Assembly: GCF_018409545.1 (NCBI RefSeq) | Contig: NZ_AP024563.1 | Location: forward strand, 2,906,001-2,970,000 | DNA length: 64,000 nucleotides | Origin: Allochromatium tepidum | Lineage (GTDB): Bacteria; Pseudomonadota; Gammaproteobacteria; Chromatiales; Chromatiaceae | Direction of reading: 5' to 3' | Shown here: positions 43,221-53,844 of the stretch, one piece after another | Layout: every line of letters begins with the position of its first letter | Position numbering within the stretch: the stretch's first letter is position 1 | The notes under the pieces: generated by a model | The model's database searches: none | The model's input: only the letters and a program-made list of their open reading frames with translations | What the model was told of the DNA's origin: nothing | Translations under genes and position numbers: made by a program

Positions 43221-44465
43221 GTGAACAGCGAGCACCTGCTGCAACGCATCCGCTTGGGCGAGGACTCGACCCTGGAACTCAAGCGTCTGGTGGTCAAAGA
43301 CGGCGGCAAAGTGTTCGAGCCGCATCCCGATGGCCTGTCCGACGAACTGGCGGCGATGGCCAACGCCAGCGGCGGCCTGCTGGTGCTGGGCGTGGACGAC
43401 CGGACGCGCGAGATCATCGGCCTGCCGCTGGAGCATCTGGACCGCGCGGAGACCTGGTTGACGGCGATCTGCACCGACCGCATCCAGCCGCCGCTGGACA
43501 TCGTCACCCGTCACCTGACCCTGCCCGATGCAACCGGAACGCCGGTGCCGGTCATCGCCGTGGACGTGCCGCGCAGCCTGTGGGTGCACAAGAGCGCCAA
43601 CGGCTATTTCCGTCGCGTCGGGCACGCCAGGCGCGAACTGACGCCCGATGCGCTGGCGCGACTGTTTCAACAGCGCAGTCAGGCCCGGCTGATCCGCTTC
43701 GAGGAACAGACGGTGCCGGGCTGCACCCTCGACGATGTCGACGCCCTGCTGGTGCGCCGCTTCCTGCACCCGGACGAGGGCGAGACACCCGAGCAACTCG
43801 AACGCCTGCACCTGCTGGCCCGGCACGACGAACAATGGGTACCGACAGTGGCCGGCGTGCTGCTGTGCACGCTCGACCCGACGCGCTGGCTACGCAACGC
43901 CGAGATCCTGGCCGTCGCCCATCACGGCGTGCGCAACGACCCCAATGAACAGATCGACGCCCTGGAGATCCGGGGACCACTGGATCGGCAGATCTTCGAC
44001 GCCCTGCACTTCGTGCGCCGCAATATGATGACGGCGGCGCGCAAACGTCTGGGGCGCATCGACTACCCGCAATATGCCCTGGACGCGGTCTTCGAGGCCA
44101 TCGTCAACGCGGTGGCGCATCGCGACTATTCGCTGCACGGCCGGCGCATCCGGCTGTTCATGTTCAGCGACCGGCTGGAGATCCGCTCGCCCGGCGCCCT
44201 GCCCAATACCCTGTCGCTGGAGTCCATGACCCGCCTGTCGGTGCCGCGCAACGAAATCCTCGCCAGCCTGTTCGCGCGCTACTGCCCGGTGGACGATCCG
44301 ACGCTGGGCCGACGTCTGCTGATGGATCGTCGCGGTTTCGGGGTCGAAATGATCCTGCGCGAAAGCGAACGTCTTTCGGGACGACGACCGCTGTATGAAG
44401 CCATCGGCGATCTGGAACTGTGTTTGACCATCTACGCCCAAGCCTTACCGGATGAGTCCCGATGA
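43221..44465 (+). CDS. AlbA_2 (Schlafen-like)/GHKL-type DNA-binding protein
   Basis: A 414-residue protein starting with GTG at 43221, 9 bp after ssb. The N-terminal AlbA_2 domain (about 10-150) shows EDSTLELKRLVV and ELAAMANASGGLLVLGVDD. The C-terminal half has a GHKL-ATPase-like segment with DAVFEAIVNAVAHRDYSLHG and RLEIRSPGALP. Proteins of this build are annotated as RecG-like helicase-related or transcription factors, and some act in phage defence. No partner is seen other than ssb, so a defence role is conjecture. Confidence 0.85.
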   Translation: MNSEHLLQRIRLGEDSTLELKRLVVKDGGKVFEPHPDGLSDELAAMANASGGLLVLGVDDRTREIIGLPLEHLDRAETWLTAICTDRIQPPLDIVTRHLTLPDATGTPVPVIAVDVPRSLWVHKSANGYFRRVGHARRELTPDALARLFQQRSQARLIRFEEQTVPGCTLDDVDALLVRRFLHPDEGETPEQLERLHLLARHDEQWVPTVAGVLLCTLDPTRWLRNAEILAVAHHGVRNDPNEQIDALEIRGPLDRQIFDALHFVRRNMMTAARKRLGRIDYPQYALDAVFEAIVNAVAHRDYSLHGRRIRLFMFSDRLEIRSPGALPNTLSLESMTRLSVPRNEILASLFARYCPVDDPTLGRRLLMDRRGFGVEMILRESERLSGRRPLYEAIGDLELCLTIYAQALPDESR

Positions 44466-44471
44466 AAGCGC

Positions 44472-46520
44472 TCAAAGATCGAAGCGCTCGAACTCCAGGC
44501 TGAACCGGCCGCGTCCCTGAGTCAGACCGCGCAGGGTGGTCGCATAACCGAGCAGCGGCTCCAGCGCGGCCTCGGCGCGGATGGTCGCCAGATCGTCCTG
44601 GATCTCGGTGGCCTGGATCAGAGCCCGCCGTGCCTGGAGATCGCCGAGCACCGCGCCCAGGTTCGGCTCGGGGACGACCACCTCCAGACGCATGACGGGG
44701 GTCATCAGCGCCGGATGCGCGTTCTCCAGCGCCTTGCGCAGCGCCTTGCCGACGGCTGCCGCCGTGGCTGCCGGCGTCGAGCCGACGCCGAAGAGTTCGA
44801 CCTCCTCGACACCGACCGCCACATCCAGCACCTGAGCGCCCTGGAGCGGCCCGCCGGCCAGGGTGGTGTCGATCGACTCGCGGATCGCCTGGATGTGCGC
44901 CTCGTCGAGCTGGGCGCCCTCGGGCCGCAGACACGGCTCCAGTTCGATCAGATTGCCGCGCCCGCGCTCACGCGGCCGGACGCTGACCGCGGCCCGCGCC
45001 ATCGGATCGGGCTGGCGCGAATCCGGCGTGGGTGGCGGGGCGAACAGCGCCTCGGCGCCGGCCGGCTGACGGATGGTCTCGCGCGTGGCCACGGCCGGCC
45101 GGCCGGCGCGCACCCCGACGCCGAATTCGCGCTCCAGTCGCTCGATGACGATCTGCAAGTGCAGCTCGCCCATGCCTCTGAGCAGCCGCTGGCCGGTCTC
45201 GGGGTCTTCCTCGACGCGCAGTGTGGGGTCTTCCTGCTGGATCTTGTGCAACACCTCGACGAGCCTGTCTTCCTCGGTTCCGGACGCCGGTTCGATGGCC
45301 AGCCCGAGCACGGGATCATGGACCTGGATGCGTTCCAGACTCAGCACCTGCCCCGGAGCGCAGAGCGTGTCGCCCGTGCCGGCGAAGCGCAATCCCGCCA
45401 GGAGCACGATGTCCCCGGCCTCGGCCAGATCGCGCTTGGTCTTCTTGCCGGCGTCGACCTCGAACAGCCGCGCGACCTGTTCGCGCTGCACGCGCCCGTC
45501 GGCGGTCAGGAACTCGACCGCGTCGCCCGGCGCGAGCCGCCCGCGATAGAGCCGGACGAAGACGTGTCGGCGCCCTTCCCAGAGCTGGACCTTGAAGGCG
45601 AGCGCGGCGAGCGGGCCGTCCGGGGTCATGACGACCTCCTCGCGCGTCCCGTCGGACCGTTCGGCGAGCGCGGCCGGACGGTCGAGCGGGGCCGGCAGGA
45701 AGTCGATCACGCCATCGAGCAGCGGCTGCACACCCAGATTGCGCAGCGCACTGCCGCCGTAGCAGGGAACGAGCGTCCCGGCCAGGGTTCCCGTGCGGAT
45801 GGCGGCGCGCAGTCGCTCGGGCGACGGCTCCCCGCCGGCGAGCACCAGATCGGCCAGCGACTCGTCGACCTGGGCGGCGGCCAGCGCCAGCGCCTCGCGC
45901 CGCTCGCGATGACGCGCCCAGAGTTCGGGCGGACAGGGCTCGACGACGATCCGCTCGCCCTGTTCGCCGATGAAACGAATCAGGATTCGATCGATCAAAT
46001 GCAGCACGCCGCCGGCCTCGGGTACGGGGATCGTGATCGGCACCGGCTCGGCGTGCAAACGCTGCTTGACGGATGCCAGACAATGGTCAAAATCCGCGCC
46101 CGGACGATCCATCTTGTTGATGAACAGGAGCGTCGGCAGTTCGAAGCGCGCACGCTGACGCCACACCGTCTCGGTCTGGGGTTCGACGCCCCGGACGCCG
46201 TCGAGGACGATGACGACGCCATCGAGAACCCGCATCGCCCGCTCGACCTCGATCGAGAAGTCGACGTGTCCGGGTGTATCGATGATCTGGATCAGATGTT
46301 CGCGCCAGGGAGCCTTGGTGACGGCGGCGGTGATGGTGATGCCGTGACGCTGTTCCTCGGCCATATAGTCCATATGAGCGGCGCCATCGTGCACCTCACC
46401 GATCTTGTGCGAGGTGCCGGTGTAGAACAGGATGCGCTCGGTGAGCGTCGTCTTGCCCGCATCCACATGAGCGGCAACCCCGATATTGCGGACGTGCGAC
46501 AATCGGGATGGTTTTTTCAT
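44472..46520 (-). CDS. Elongation factor G-like GTPase (EF-G paralogue)
   Basis: A 682-residue translational GTPase. G1 is AAHVDAGKTTLTERILFYTG, G3 is DTPGHVDFSIEVERAMRVLD, and G4 is NKMD. Domains II to V follow, with GMGELHLQIVIERLEREFGV in domain III. It is more divergent than housekeeping EF-G, and str-operon neighbours (rpsL, rpsG, tuf) are absent, so it is a paralogue of the FusA2 kind. Its function, translocation or recycling, is not clear. The start at 46520 is chosen by homology; the longer frame runs into the divergent gene. Confidence 0.9.
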   Translation of the reverse strand: MKKPSRLSHVRNIGVAAHVDAGKTTLTERILFYTGTSHKIGEVHDGAAHMDYMAEEQRHGITITAAVTKAPWREHLIQIIDTPGHVDFSIEVERAMRVLDGVVIVLDGVRGVEPQTETVWRQRARFELPTLLFINKMDRPGADFDHCLASVKQRLHAEPVPITIPVPEAGGVLHLIDRILIRFIGEQGERIVVEPCPPELWARHRERREALALAAAQVDESLADLVLAGGEPSPERLRAAIRTGTLAGTLVPCYGGSALRNLGVQPLLDGVIDFLPAPLDRPAALAERSDGTREEVVMTPDGPLAALAFKVQLWEGRRHVFVRLYRGRLAPGDAVEFLTADGRVQREQVARLFEVDAGKKTKRDLAEAGDIVLLAGLRFAGTGDTLCAPGQVLSLERIQVHDPVLGLAIEPASGTEEDRLVEVLHKIQQEDPTLRVEEDPETGQRLLRGMGELHLQIVIERLEREFGVGVRAGRPAVATRETIRQPAGAEALFAPPPTPDSRQPDPMARAAVSVRPRERGRGNLIELEPCLRPEGAQLDEAHIQAIRESIDTTLAGGPLQGAQVLDVAVGVEEVELFGVGSTPAATAAAVGKALRKALENAHPALMTPVMRLEVVVPEPNLGAVLGDLQARRALIQATEIQDDLATIRAEAALEPLLGYATTLRGLTQGRGRFSLEFERFDL

Positions 46521-46548
46521 CGCATTGAACAGGAGCTTGGAAAACGTT

Positions 46549-47514
46549 ATGAGAGGTCTTGAACTCGGCGGACGCCCCCGAGCCTGGCTCGTGCCGGCGC
46601 TCTGCGCATCGCTGCTCGGCTGGGGCGCGCACCAGGGCGCCTGGGCCGAGACCTTCCGGCTGGAGAACCCCAACGACTCGGTCGTGGGCACACCCTTCTA
46701 TTTCACGGCACGCGCCAAGGATACACTGCTGGACATCGCCCGCCAGAACAATCTGGGCTTCGACGACATGCGCCAGGCCAACCCCAAGGTCGATATCTGG
46801 GTGCCCGGCGAGGGAACCCAGGTACTGGTTCCGGCCTTCTATGTGCTGCCGAACGCACCACGTCAGGGGATCGTGATCAATCGCGCCGAGAAGCGGCTCT
46901 ATTACTACCCGCCCGACGATCCCAACGAGGTTCGCATCTATGCCATCACCGTGGGCAAGGATGCCATGGCCACGCCGCTGGGCAACTTCGAGGTCATCGA
47001 GAAGCGCAAGGATCCGACCTGGACGCCCGGGCCGCAGGTGCGAGCCAATTACGCCGCCCGCGGCAAGATCCTGCCGCCCACGGTACCGCCGGGTCCGGAC
47101 AATCCGCTCGGACGTTTTGCCATGCGCCTGAGCAACCCGGACTATCTGATCCACGGCACCAACCAGCCCTGGGGCATGGGCCTGGAGGTCAGTGGCGGCT
47201 GTATCCGGATGTACCCGGAAGCCATCGAGGAGCTCTACGGCATGACCGGCCTCAAGACGCCCGTGGCCATCATCGACCAGCCCTACAAGTACGGCTGGCT
47301 GGGGGATGATCTCTATCTGGAGGTGCAGACCGGGGAGAAGAGTGTCCGCAAGCACTATCGCTCGGTGATTCCCGAGTCGGTGGCGAACGCCGAGGGGGTG
47401 ACGATCGATTGGAAGGCGGTGGAACGGGCCGTCGAGGAGGACTCCGGTGTCCCGCAGGTCGTGGGACACCGGAGCGGATCAGGTCAAGCGAATCACTTGC
47501 CCATGATCTTCTGA
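46549..47514 (+). CDS. L,D-transpeptidase (ErfK/YbiS/YcfS/YnhG type)
   Basis: A 321-residue periplasmic enzyme with a signal peptide (LVPALCASLLGWGAHQGAWA), a LysM-like region (YFTARAKDTLLDIARQNNLG) and a YkuD domain. The catalytic motif is HGTNQPWGMGLEVSGGCIRM with the Cys nucleophile. Such enzymes attach Braun lipoprotein to meso-diaminopimelate or make 3-3 cross-links. A tail-to-tail Lpp-like gene overlaps its 3' end by 22 bp, which points to lipoprotein anchoring. The start at 46549 has an AGGAG site. Confidence 0.95.
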   Translation: MRGLELGGRPRAWLVPALCASLLGWGAHQGAWAETFRLENPNDSVVGTPFYFTARAKDTLLDIARQNNLGFDDMRQANPKVDIWVPGEGTQVLVPAFYVLPNAPRQGIVINRAEKRLYYYPPDDPNEVRIYAITVGKDAMATPLGNFEVIEKRKDPTWTPGPQVRANYAARGKILPPTVPPGPDNPLGRFAMRLSNPDYLIHGTNQPWGMGLEVSGGCIRMYPEAIEELYGMTGLKTPVAIIDQPYKYGWLGDDLYLEVQTGEKSVRKHYRSVIPESVANAEGVTIDWKAVERAVEEDSGVPQVVGHRSGSGQANHLPMIF

Positions 47515-47681
47515 TACATACGGTCCAGACGCTCGGTGTTGGAGTTGCAGCACGCCTGGGCACTGTTGGCGGTGTCCATGGCCCGCTGAGCCATGTCACG
47601 AGCGGTCTGGTCGGTGGTGCAGCCGCCGAGCAGCAGCAGAGCGGCGATAGAGATGGAAGCAGCCTTGACGATCTTGGTCAT
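47493..47681 (-). CDS. Braun-type (Lpp/OprI-like) outer-membrane lipoprotein
   Basis: A 62-residue lipoprotein with signal peptide and lipobox LLLGGC, then a short heptad-rich helix (QTARDMAQRAMDTANSAQAC, TERLDRMYQKIMGK). It ends in Lys, the residue used to link Lpp to peptidoglycan. It is shorter than E. coli Lpp in its coiled coil and has an unusual CC pair. It faces the L,D-transpeptidase that probably anchors it. The ribosome site AGGGAGAT-like lies before the ATG; the gene is probably highly expressed. Confidence 0.82.
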   Translation of the reverse strand: MTKIVKAASISIAALLLLGGCTTDQTARDMAQRAMDTANSAQACCNSNTERLDRMYQKIMGK

Positions 47682-48185
47682 GATGGATCTCCGAAAGTTG
47701 TGGGCCTTGCGGCCTGCATATTAACACATGGTGCGTAAGTCTACCGAGCCACGCCCAACCATCCGACGCATGACGTTGGGTTGGTGTGATGAGCCGGGTA
47801 GGATTTGACGTGCTCGTTCTGGTCCCGTGCCCCCCGGTTTGGACTGCAAGCCCAGCCAGGAAGTCGGTGTCCGGCGTAAAGCTTGGGGCAAATTCAGTGA
47901 GACATCAAGCCCACAATCATACCGATCGGCGGATTTTTTACAACGGCCAACCGATCCCGGCCTCCACTCATATAGGACACGACCCTGGATACGAACCGGA
48001 GACGCACGCAACACCTTGTAAAAAAAGGCTTTCAACGCCAAGCTGCCGGCCACGAGCAACCGCCGTGTCGATCGATATGCACGAGACTCCTCCGCATCCG
48101 CTTCACCCCGGCGGGCGTCCACCGTCTCAGTGTCCAGTCGATTTGATACTGCAAACCAACACTGTTGTATTTTGGATTTCATTTG
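47682..48185. other. About 500 bp without a recognised gene
   Basis: The stretch between the lpp-like start and the DUF98 gene. Short open frames on both strands resemble nothing I know. A weak promoter-like pair, TTGATA (48143-48148) and TGTATT (48166-48171), lies just before the DUF98 gene. The low-GC patches suggest a control or remnant region. Confidence 0.4.
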
Positions 48186-48767
48186 ATGCATCGTTACTAC
48201 GGGCGTGGCCCCTCCGCGCCAGGCGAACCGCCTTTTCGCTGTGATGGTTTCGCGCGCGCCGGCGAGGTCGTCGACTCGACGGGCGAGCGGATCGCCCTGA
48301 GTCAACTGCCGGCTTTTCTGCGCGCGCTCCTGGTCACGGACGGCACAGTCACCAAGATCCTGGAAGCCTATTTCTGGGAGCCGGTGGTGGTCGATACCCT
48401 GGAGCAACGCTTCGAGGACGCGCAGGAACCCGTGCCCTGGCTCGGAGTCGAGCGTGGCGACCCCTGTCTGATTCGCGACGCCCAGCTACGCGGCACCGAC
48501 AGCGGACGCCGTTTCGCCGAAGCCTTCTCACTGATCCGCACCCAGCTCATCCCGCCGGATTTCCGCCGGCGGCTCATCGATCGCGAGATCGGCATCGGCG
48601 TACTGATCCGGGACAGCGGACTGGAGAGCTATCGCGAGGTGCTGGACGTGGGGCTGGACCGGACGGCCGATGGTGAGACAGCGGTGTTTCGCACCTATCG
48701 CATCACCATCGACCATCGTCCGGTGATCCTGATCACCGAATACTTTCCAGTGGCGCTGTATCGCTGA
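48186..48767 (+). CDS. Chorismate-lyase-fold protein of the DUF98/UbiC-like family
   Basis: A 193-residue protein with the family core LPAFLRALLVTDGTVTKILE, AYFWEPVVVDTLEQ and LITEYFPVALYR. Members are related in fold to chorismate pyruvate-lyase, which makes 4-hydroxybenzoate for ubiquinone, but many lack proven activity. Several ubi genes occur about 4 kb further on, but not in one operon. The ATG at 48186 has no clear ribosome site; an in-frame TTG at 48165 is an alternative. Confidence 0.75.
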   Translation: MHRYYGRGPSAPGEPPFRCDGFARAGEVVDSTGERIALSQLPAFLRALLVTDGTVTKILEAYFWEPVVVDTLEQRFEDAQEPVPWLGVERGDPCLIRDAQLRGTDSGRRFAEAFSLIRTQLIPPDFRRRLIDREIGIGVLIRDSGLESYREVLDVGLDRTADGETAVFRTYRITIDHRPVILITEYFPVALYR

Positions 48768-48873
48768 GATCCCGGCGTCGCTCTCGTGTTCCTCAAGGCG
48801 TCTTCGTTGCGAAACCCGCGTGCTATAGTACGCGCCGCGAACGAGACCATTCGATTTTAGAGTTCGAGTATCG

Positions 48874-49725
48874 ATGTCGACCGACACCCAACATGGCGAG
48901 TCGTCCCTGCTGATCCAGCTCCAGCATGGACTCAAGCGCGAGCAGTTCGAGCGCGCCCTGCACGATATCCGCGCCGGCTGGGACCGGCGCGAACTCTGGA
49001 TGACGCTCGGACTCCAGGACGTGCGCCAGCGTTATCGGCGCTCCAAGCTTGGGCCGTTCTGGATCACGCTGTCGATGGCGATCATGGTGCTGGCGCTCGG
49101 GCTGCTCTATGGCCAGATCTTCGGCCAGGATCTGCACGACTATCTGCCCTTCCTGGCCGCCGGTTTCGTCATCTGGGGCATGATCGCGAGTCTGATCAAC
49201 GACGGCTGCCAGTCCTTCATCCTCGCCGAGGGCATGATCCGCCAGCTCAACGCGCCGCTGTCGATCTATGCCTATCGCGGTCTCTGGTCGACCCTGATCG
49301 CCTTTGCCCACAACATCTGGGTCTTCCTGGGGGTTGCGCTCTGGTTCGGGGTTGATCTCAACTGGAACCTGCTGTGGGTGCCGGTCGCGCTCCTGGTGCT
49401 GTTGCTCAATGGGCTATGGATGGCGCTATTCCTGGGGCTGCTGAGCGCGCGCTTTCGCGACGTACCACTGATCATCGGCAGCATAGTGCAGGTGTTGTTC
49501 TTCATCACGCCGGTCATCTGGAAGCCCGACATGCTGCCGGGACGCGCGCTCTGGCTCGATCTCAACCCCTTCTACCATCTGGTCGAGATCATGCGCGCCC
49601 CGTTGCTCGGTCAACCACCGGCGCTCGGCAACTGGCTGACGGTCATCGCCATCACGGTCGTCGGCTGGGCGGTGGCGCTCTTCTTCTATTCGGCCTACCG
49701 CTGGCGCGTCGCCTACTGGGTTTGA
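48874..49725 (+). CDS. ABC-2 type polysaccharide export permease (Wzm-like)
   Basis: A 283-residue inner-membrane permease with six predicted segments and the ABC-2 motif VRQRYRRSKLGPFWITLSMA near 50-70, and FITPVIWKPDMLPG near 208-222. It pairs with the ATPase encoded 11 bp downstream. Together they export an undecaprenyl-linked O-antigen, capsule or similar chain. No glycosyltransferase cluster surrounds them, so the cargo is unknown. Confidence 0.92.
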   Translation: MSTDTQHGESSLLIQLQHGLKREQFERALHDIRAGWDRRELWMTLGLQDVRQRYRRSKLGPFWITLSMAIMVLALGLLYGQIFGQDLHDYLPFLAAGFVIWGMIASLINDGCQSFILAEGMIRQLNAPLSIYAYRGLWSTLIAFAHNIWVFLGVALWFGVDLNWNLLWVPVALLVLLLNGLWMALFLGLLSARFRDVPLIIGSIVQVLFFITPVIWKPDMLPGRALWLDLNPFYHLVEIMRAPLLGQPPALGNWLTVIAITVVGWAVALFFYSAYRWRVAYWV

Positions 49726-49736
49726 GGGAGAGTATC

Positions 49737-50495
<759 letters not shown>

Positions 50496-50503
50496 TCCGG
50501 CAA

Positions 50504-50544
50504 GCCCCCGCCCCTCGCGGGAGAGGGGTTGGGGAGAGGGTGAG
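50504..50544. repeat. REP-like GC-rich intergenic repeat
   Basis: A CCCCTC-GCGGGA-GAGGGG hairpin followed by TTGGGGAGAGGG. This dispersed repeat type is common between proteobacterial genes. Confidence 0.6.
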
Positions 50545-50548
50545 AAGG

Positions 50549-50572
50549 AACCACCGTGGCTCGGTGGTTTTC
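50549..50572. terminator. Terminator between wzt and the convergent CBS gene
   Basis: Stem AACCACCG/CGGTGGTT with loop TGGCT and a short T-run on the plus strand; the minus strand also ends in a T-pair after the stem. It probably serves both genes. Confidence 0.7.
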
Positions 50573-50581
50573 GAGCCGTTG

Positions 50582-52024
50582 CTAACGGCTGACCTGATGC
50601 AGATGGAAGCGATGACGCAGGAAGCCCTGGAAGTGCTTGACCTCTTCCAGCGCCAGCTTCAGACGTCCGACCTCGATGCGGTTGAGATGGTCGAGCGGCA
50701 GATAGTTGGTCATCGGCTCGCCGCGTTCGAGCTTCAGCAACTGGGCGCGGAGGCGTAGCGCGATCAGGAAATCGAAGGCGGCCAGCAGGCTGTCGGCCTG
50801 ATGCGCCTCCAGGATGCCGGCCTGCTGGAGTCCCCGCACCCGATCATGGGTGCGTCCCTCGCCGATGCCGGCCTGGAGCGCCATCGCCTTCAAGCCCTCG
50901 GTGATGGCGAAGACCCCCGCCTTCTTGACCTCGATGCAGCCGCGATGCGGGCCGCGCCGCTCGGTCTTGACCCGCCCGAACCAGTCGAGCGGCGGAAGGA
51001 AGGCCACGGCATTCGACACGCTATGGACCAGGAACAGGTTGTTGCCGTGCAGCTTAGCGATGATGTCGGCCTTGAGTTCCTGCTCGAACGATTCGTCGCC
51101 GTAGAGGGTGCGCAGGTCGAAGAACATGCTGCCCGCGAGGATGTTGGCGGGCGTCGGGGTGCGCAGCCATTTGTCGAGTATCTGCTTCCAGCCGCTGACA
51201 CTGCGTCGCCACTCGGGATTCTTGGCCATGATGCCGCCCGAGCAGGCGGGCACGCCGATGTCGATCAGATTGTCGATCAGATCGACGCTGAAGGCGCGCA
51301 GTCGTTCCAGCTCGTCTTCGGACAGATCGTCGGCATAGACGATGGCGTTGTCCTGGTCGGTAGCCAGGGTCTGTTCGCGCCGTCCCTCGCTGCCGAGCAC
51401 CAGGAAGGCGAAGCGGTCGGTGAGATCCGGATAGCGCGCGGCGCGCACCAGCTCGATGAGCCGGATCAGCAGCCGGTCATTGAGCAGGGCCACGGTCTGG
51501 ACCAGATCGCGGGTCGCCACGCCGGTGCCGCGCAGATGGAGCACCAGATGTTCCATGCGCTCACGCAGCGTCTTGAGTTCCGCCGGGGTCTCCGCCTCCT
51601 CGATCTCCTTCATGAGTTGCTGGGGCGAGCGGCTGTGCAGACGCAGGGCATCTGTGTCGGTGACGATGCCGCGCAGTTTACCCTCGGCGTCGACCACGCA
51701 CAGCCGATGGATGCGCCGCCGACTCATCAGATAGAGCGCCTCGAACAGATAGTCGCTCTCGCGGATGGTGACGAGCGGGCTGTTCATGATGTCGCGTGCG
51801 CAGCGTTCGCGCGGGTCGATGCCGGGGGCCACGACCTTGTTGCGCAGATCGCGGTCGGTGACGATGCCGACCGGTTCCTCGCCGTCGCGCACCAGCAGGC
51901 TGGAGATATTGCGCGCACGCATCAGCTCGGCGACCTCGATCAGCGGCAGATCCGGCGCGCAGGTCACGACATCCGTCTGGCAGATCTTGCTGACTGGGGT
52001 GAAGAAGACGTTTTCAGCGGACAT
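50582..52024 (-). CDS. CBS-domain/putative nucleotidyltransferase protein (DUF294 type)
   Basis: A 480-residue protein. Two CBS domains (about 12-130: ISSLLVRDGEEPVGIVTDRD and HRLCVVDAEGKLRGIVTDTD) bind adenine nucleotides. A middle DUF294 nucleotidyltransferase-like domain follows (FLVLGSEGRREQTLATDQDN with the GS...D.D pattern), then a helical C-terminus (DUF294_C). Homologues are often fused to cyclic-nucleotide domains and linked to acetate-type uptake or signalling, but the substrate is unknown. It converges with wzt. Confidence 0.9.
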   Translation of the reverse strand: MSAENVFFTPVSKICQTDVVTCAPDLPLIEVAELMRARNISSLLVRDGEEPVGIVTDRDLRNKVVAPGIDPRERCARDIMNSPLVTIRESDYLFEALYLMSRRRIHRLCVVDAEGKLRGIVTDTDALRLHSRSPQQLMKEIEEAETPAELKTLRERMEHLVLHLRGTGVATRDLVQTVALLNDRLLIRLIELVRAARYPDLTDRFAFLVLGSEGRREQTLATDQDNAIVYADDLSEDELERLRAFSVDLIDNLIDIGVPACSGGIMAKNPEWRRSVSGWKQILDKWLRTPTPANILAGSMFFDLRTLYGDESFEQELKADIIAKLHGNNLFLVHSVSNAVAFLPPLDWFGRVKTERRGPHRGCIEVKKAGVFAITEGLKAMALQAGIGEGRTHDRVRGLQQAGILEAHQADSLLAAFDFLIALRLRAQLLKLERGEPMTNYLPLDHLNRIEVGRLKLALEEVKHFQGFLRHRFHLHQVSR

Positions 52025-52200
52025 GATGGCCTTCGTGTGTTGTGCCTTGGGTCCGAATGGTCAGGTTCGACCGACGCGAACGCAGGACGATGCACCAGCG
52101 TGAATTCTAATCCCATCAATCCCGAAAATCGTGTCGATCCTGTCTATTGTCGGGATCGATGGAGGATATAGCGTCGACGGCTACCAGCCGCCGGACGGCT

Positions 52201-53844
52201 TCACGCTGCCCGTGCCGCCGAGACGAACAGCCAAGCCCCAGCCAGATAGGCCGCCGCGATCACGCCGGCCGCCGCCTGTTCGGGCAGCCAGTGACCCGGG
52301 CCGAGCAGCAGCACCAGGGTCGCGCAGATGAGCAGGGTCGCGCCGCCGATGGACTTGAGCATGGCCCCGGAGGCCGTGGCCTGATGCTCCCGGACCTGAG
52401 CCTGATCGAACTTGGCACTGCGCACCTGCTTGTCGTAGGCCATGAGCATCCGATAGGCGATCAACGGCAGCTCAGGGGCCTGATCGGCAACCGAGTAGAG
52501 ATTGCGCTTGGTGCGGTCGAACAGCCCCTTCAGCCCGACCTGATCCTTCATCCAGCGTTCCATATAGGGCTTGGCCGTGGTCCAGAGATCGAGTTCGGGA
52601 TAGAGCTGACGTCCCAGTCCCTCGATGTTGAGCAGGGTCTTCTCCAACAACACGAGCTGCGGCTGGATCTCCATGTCGAAACGGCGCGCGGTCTGGAACA
52701 GCCGCACCAGGAAGTGACCGAACGAGATCTCGGCCAGCGGTTTTTCGAAAATCGGCTCACTGACGGTACGGATCGCCGCCTCGAATTCGTCGACCCGGGT
52801 GCCGGGCGGCACCCAGCCGGACTCGACATGCAGTTCGGCCACGCGCCTGTAGTCGCGCTCGAAGAAGGCGAGCAGGTTCTCGGCCAGATAGCGCTGATCC
52901 TCGGTCGTGAGCGTGCCGACGATGCCGAAGTCGATCGAGATATAGCGCCCCGACGGCTCGACGAAGATGTTGCCCGGATGCATGTCGGCGTGGAAGAAGT
53001 TGTCGCGGAACACCTGGGTGAAGAAGATCTCCACCCCGCGCTCGCCGAGCTGCTTCATGCTCACGCCCTGGGCCTTGAGTTTGTCGACCTCCCCGACCGG
53101 CGTGCCGTAGATGCGCTCCATCACCATGACGTTCGGCCGGGTCCAGTCCCAGTAGACCTCGGGGATGTAGAGCATCTCGCTGCCGAGCCAGTTGCGGCGC
53201 AGTTGCGAGGCATTGGCCGCCTCGCGCTGGAGATCCAGCTCGTCGTAGATGGTCTTCTCGTACTCGCGCACCACCTCGACCGGACGCAGACGGCGTCCGT
53301 CCTTCCAATAACGCTGCGCCAGATGCGCCACGGCATACATCAGGCTCAGATCCTGACGGATGGTACGCTCGATGCCGGGACGCAGCACCTTGACCACGAC
53401 CTCGGTGCCGTCCTTCAGGCGCGCGGTATGCACCTGCGCGATCGAGGCCGAGGCCAGCGGCACCGGATCGAACTGATCGAGCACCTCTTCGATCGGTCGG
53501 CCCCAAGCCTTCTCGATCAGGGCGCGCGCCGCCTCGCCGCCGAAGGGCGGGACGCGATCCTGGAGCTTGGCCAGTTCCACCGCCAGATCATCGGGCAGCA
53601 GATCGCGCCGGGTCGAGAGGATCTGTCCGAACTTGACGAAGATCGGTCCCAGATCCTCCAGCACCAGCCGCACGCGCGCCGGATAGGGCGGCAGGTCGCG
53701 TTTGACCCAGTGCCAGGGCAGCAGATATTTGATCCAGCGCAGCGGCCGGAACAGATGGGTGGCGAGAATGACTTCGTCGAGACCGTGACGGAGCAGAACC
53801 CAATTGATGCGAAACAGACGCAGCGCCTGACGTGGACCCATCAT
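52201..53844 (-). CDS. ubiB: Ubiquinone biosynthesis kinase-like protein UbiB
   Basis: A 547-residue atypical kinase (ADCK/ABC1 family) needed for ubiquinone synthesis, probably as an ATPase acting on lipid precursors. The family KxGQ motif is [16 protein letters not shown], with [10 protein letters not shown] (Lys), [15 protein letters not shown] (catalytic loop) and SIDFGIVG (DFG). Two membrane segments end the protein. Its start overlaps ubiJ by 4 bp, completing ubiE-ubiJ-ubiB. Confidence 0.96.
   Translation of the reverse strand: MMGPRQALRLFRINWVLLRHGLDEVILATHLFRPLRWIKYLLPWHWVKRDLPPYPARVRLVLEDLGPIFVKFGQILSTRRDLLPDDLAVELAKLQDRVPPFGGEAARALIEKAWGRPIEEVLDQFDPVPLASASIAQVHTARLKDGTEVVVKVLRPGIERTIRQDLSLMYAVAHLAQRYWKDGRRLRPVEVVREYEKTIYDELDLQREAANASQLRRNWLGSEMLYIPEVYWDWTRPNVMVMERIYGTPVGEVDKLKAQGVSMKQLGERGVEIFFTQVFRDNFFHADMHPGNIFVEPSGRYISIDFGIVGTLTTEDQRYLAENLLAFFERDYRRVAELHVESGWVPPGTRVDEFEAAIRTVSEPIFEKPLAEISFGHFLVRLFQTARRFDMEIQPQLVLLEKTLLNIEGLGRQLYPELDLWTTAKPYMERWMKDQVGLKGLFDRTKRNLYSVADQAPELPLIAYRMLMAYDKQVRSAKFDQAQVREHQATASGAMLKSIGGATLLICATLVLLLGPGHWLPEQAAAGVIAAAYLAGAWLFVSAARAA

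Noticed and set aside
50504-50544. GC-rich hairpin as a mobile element
   Set aside because: It matches a common dispersed intergenic repeat type and carries no gene.
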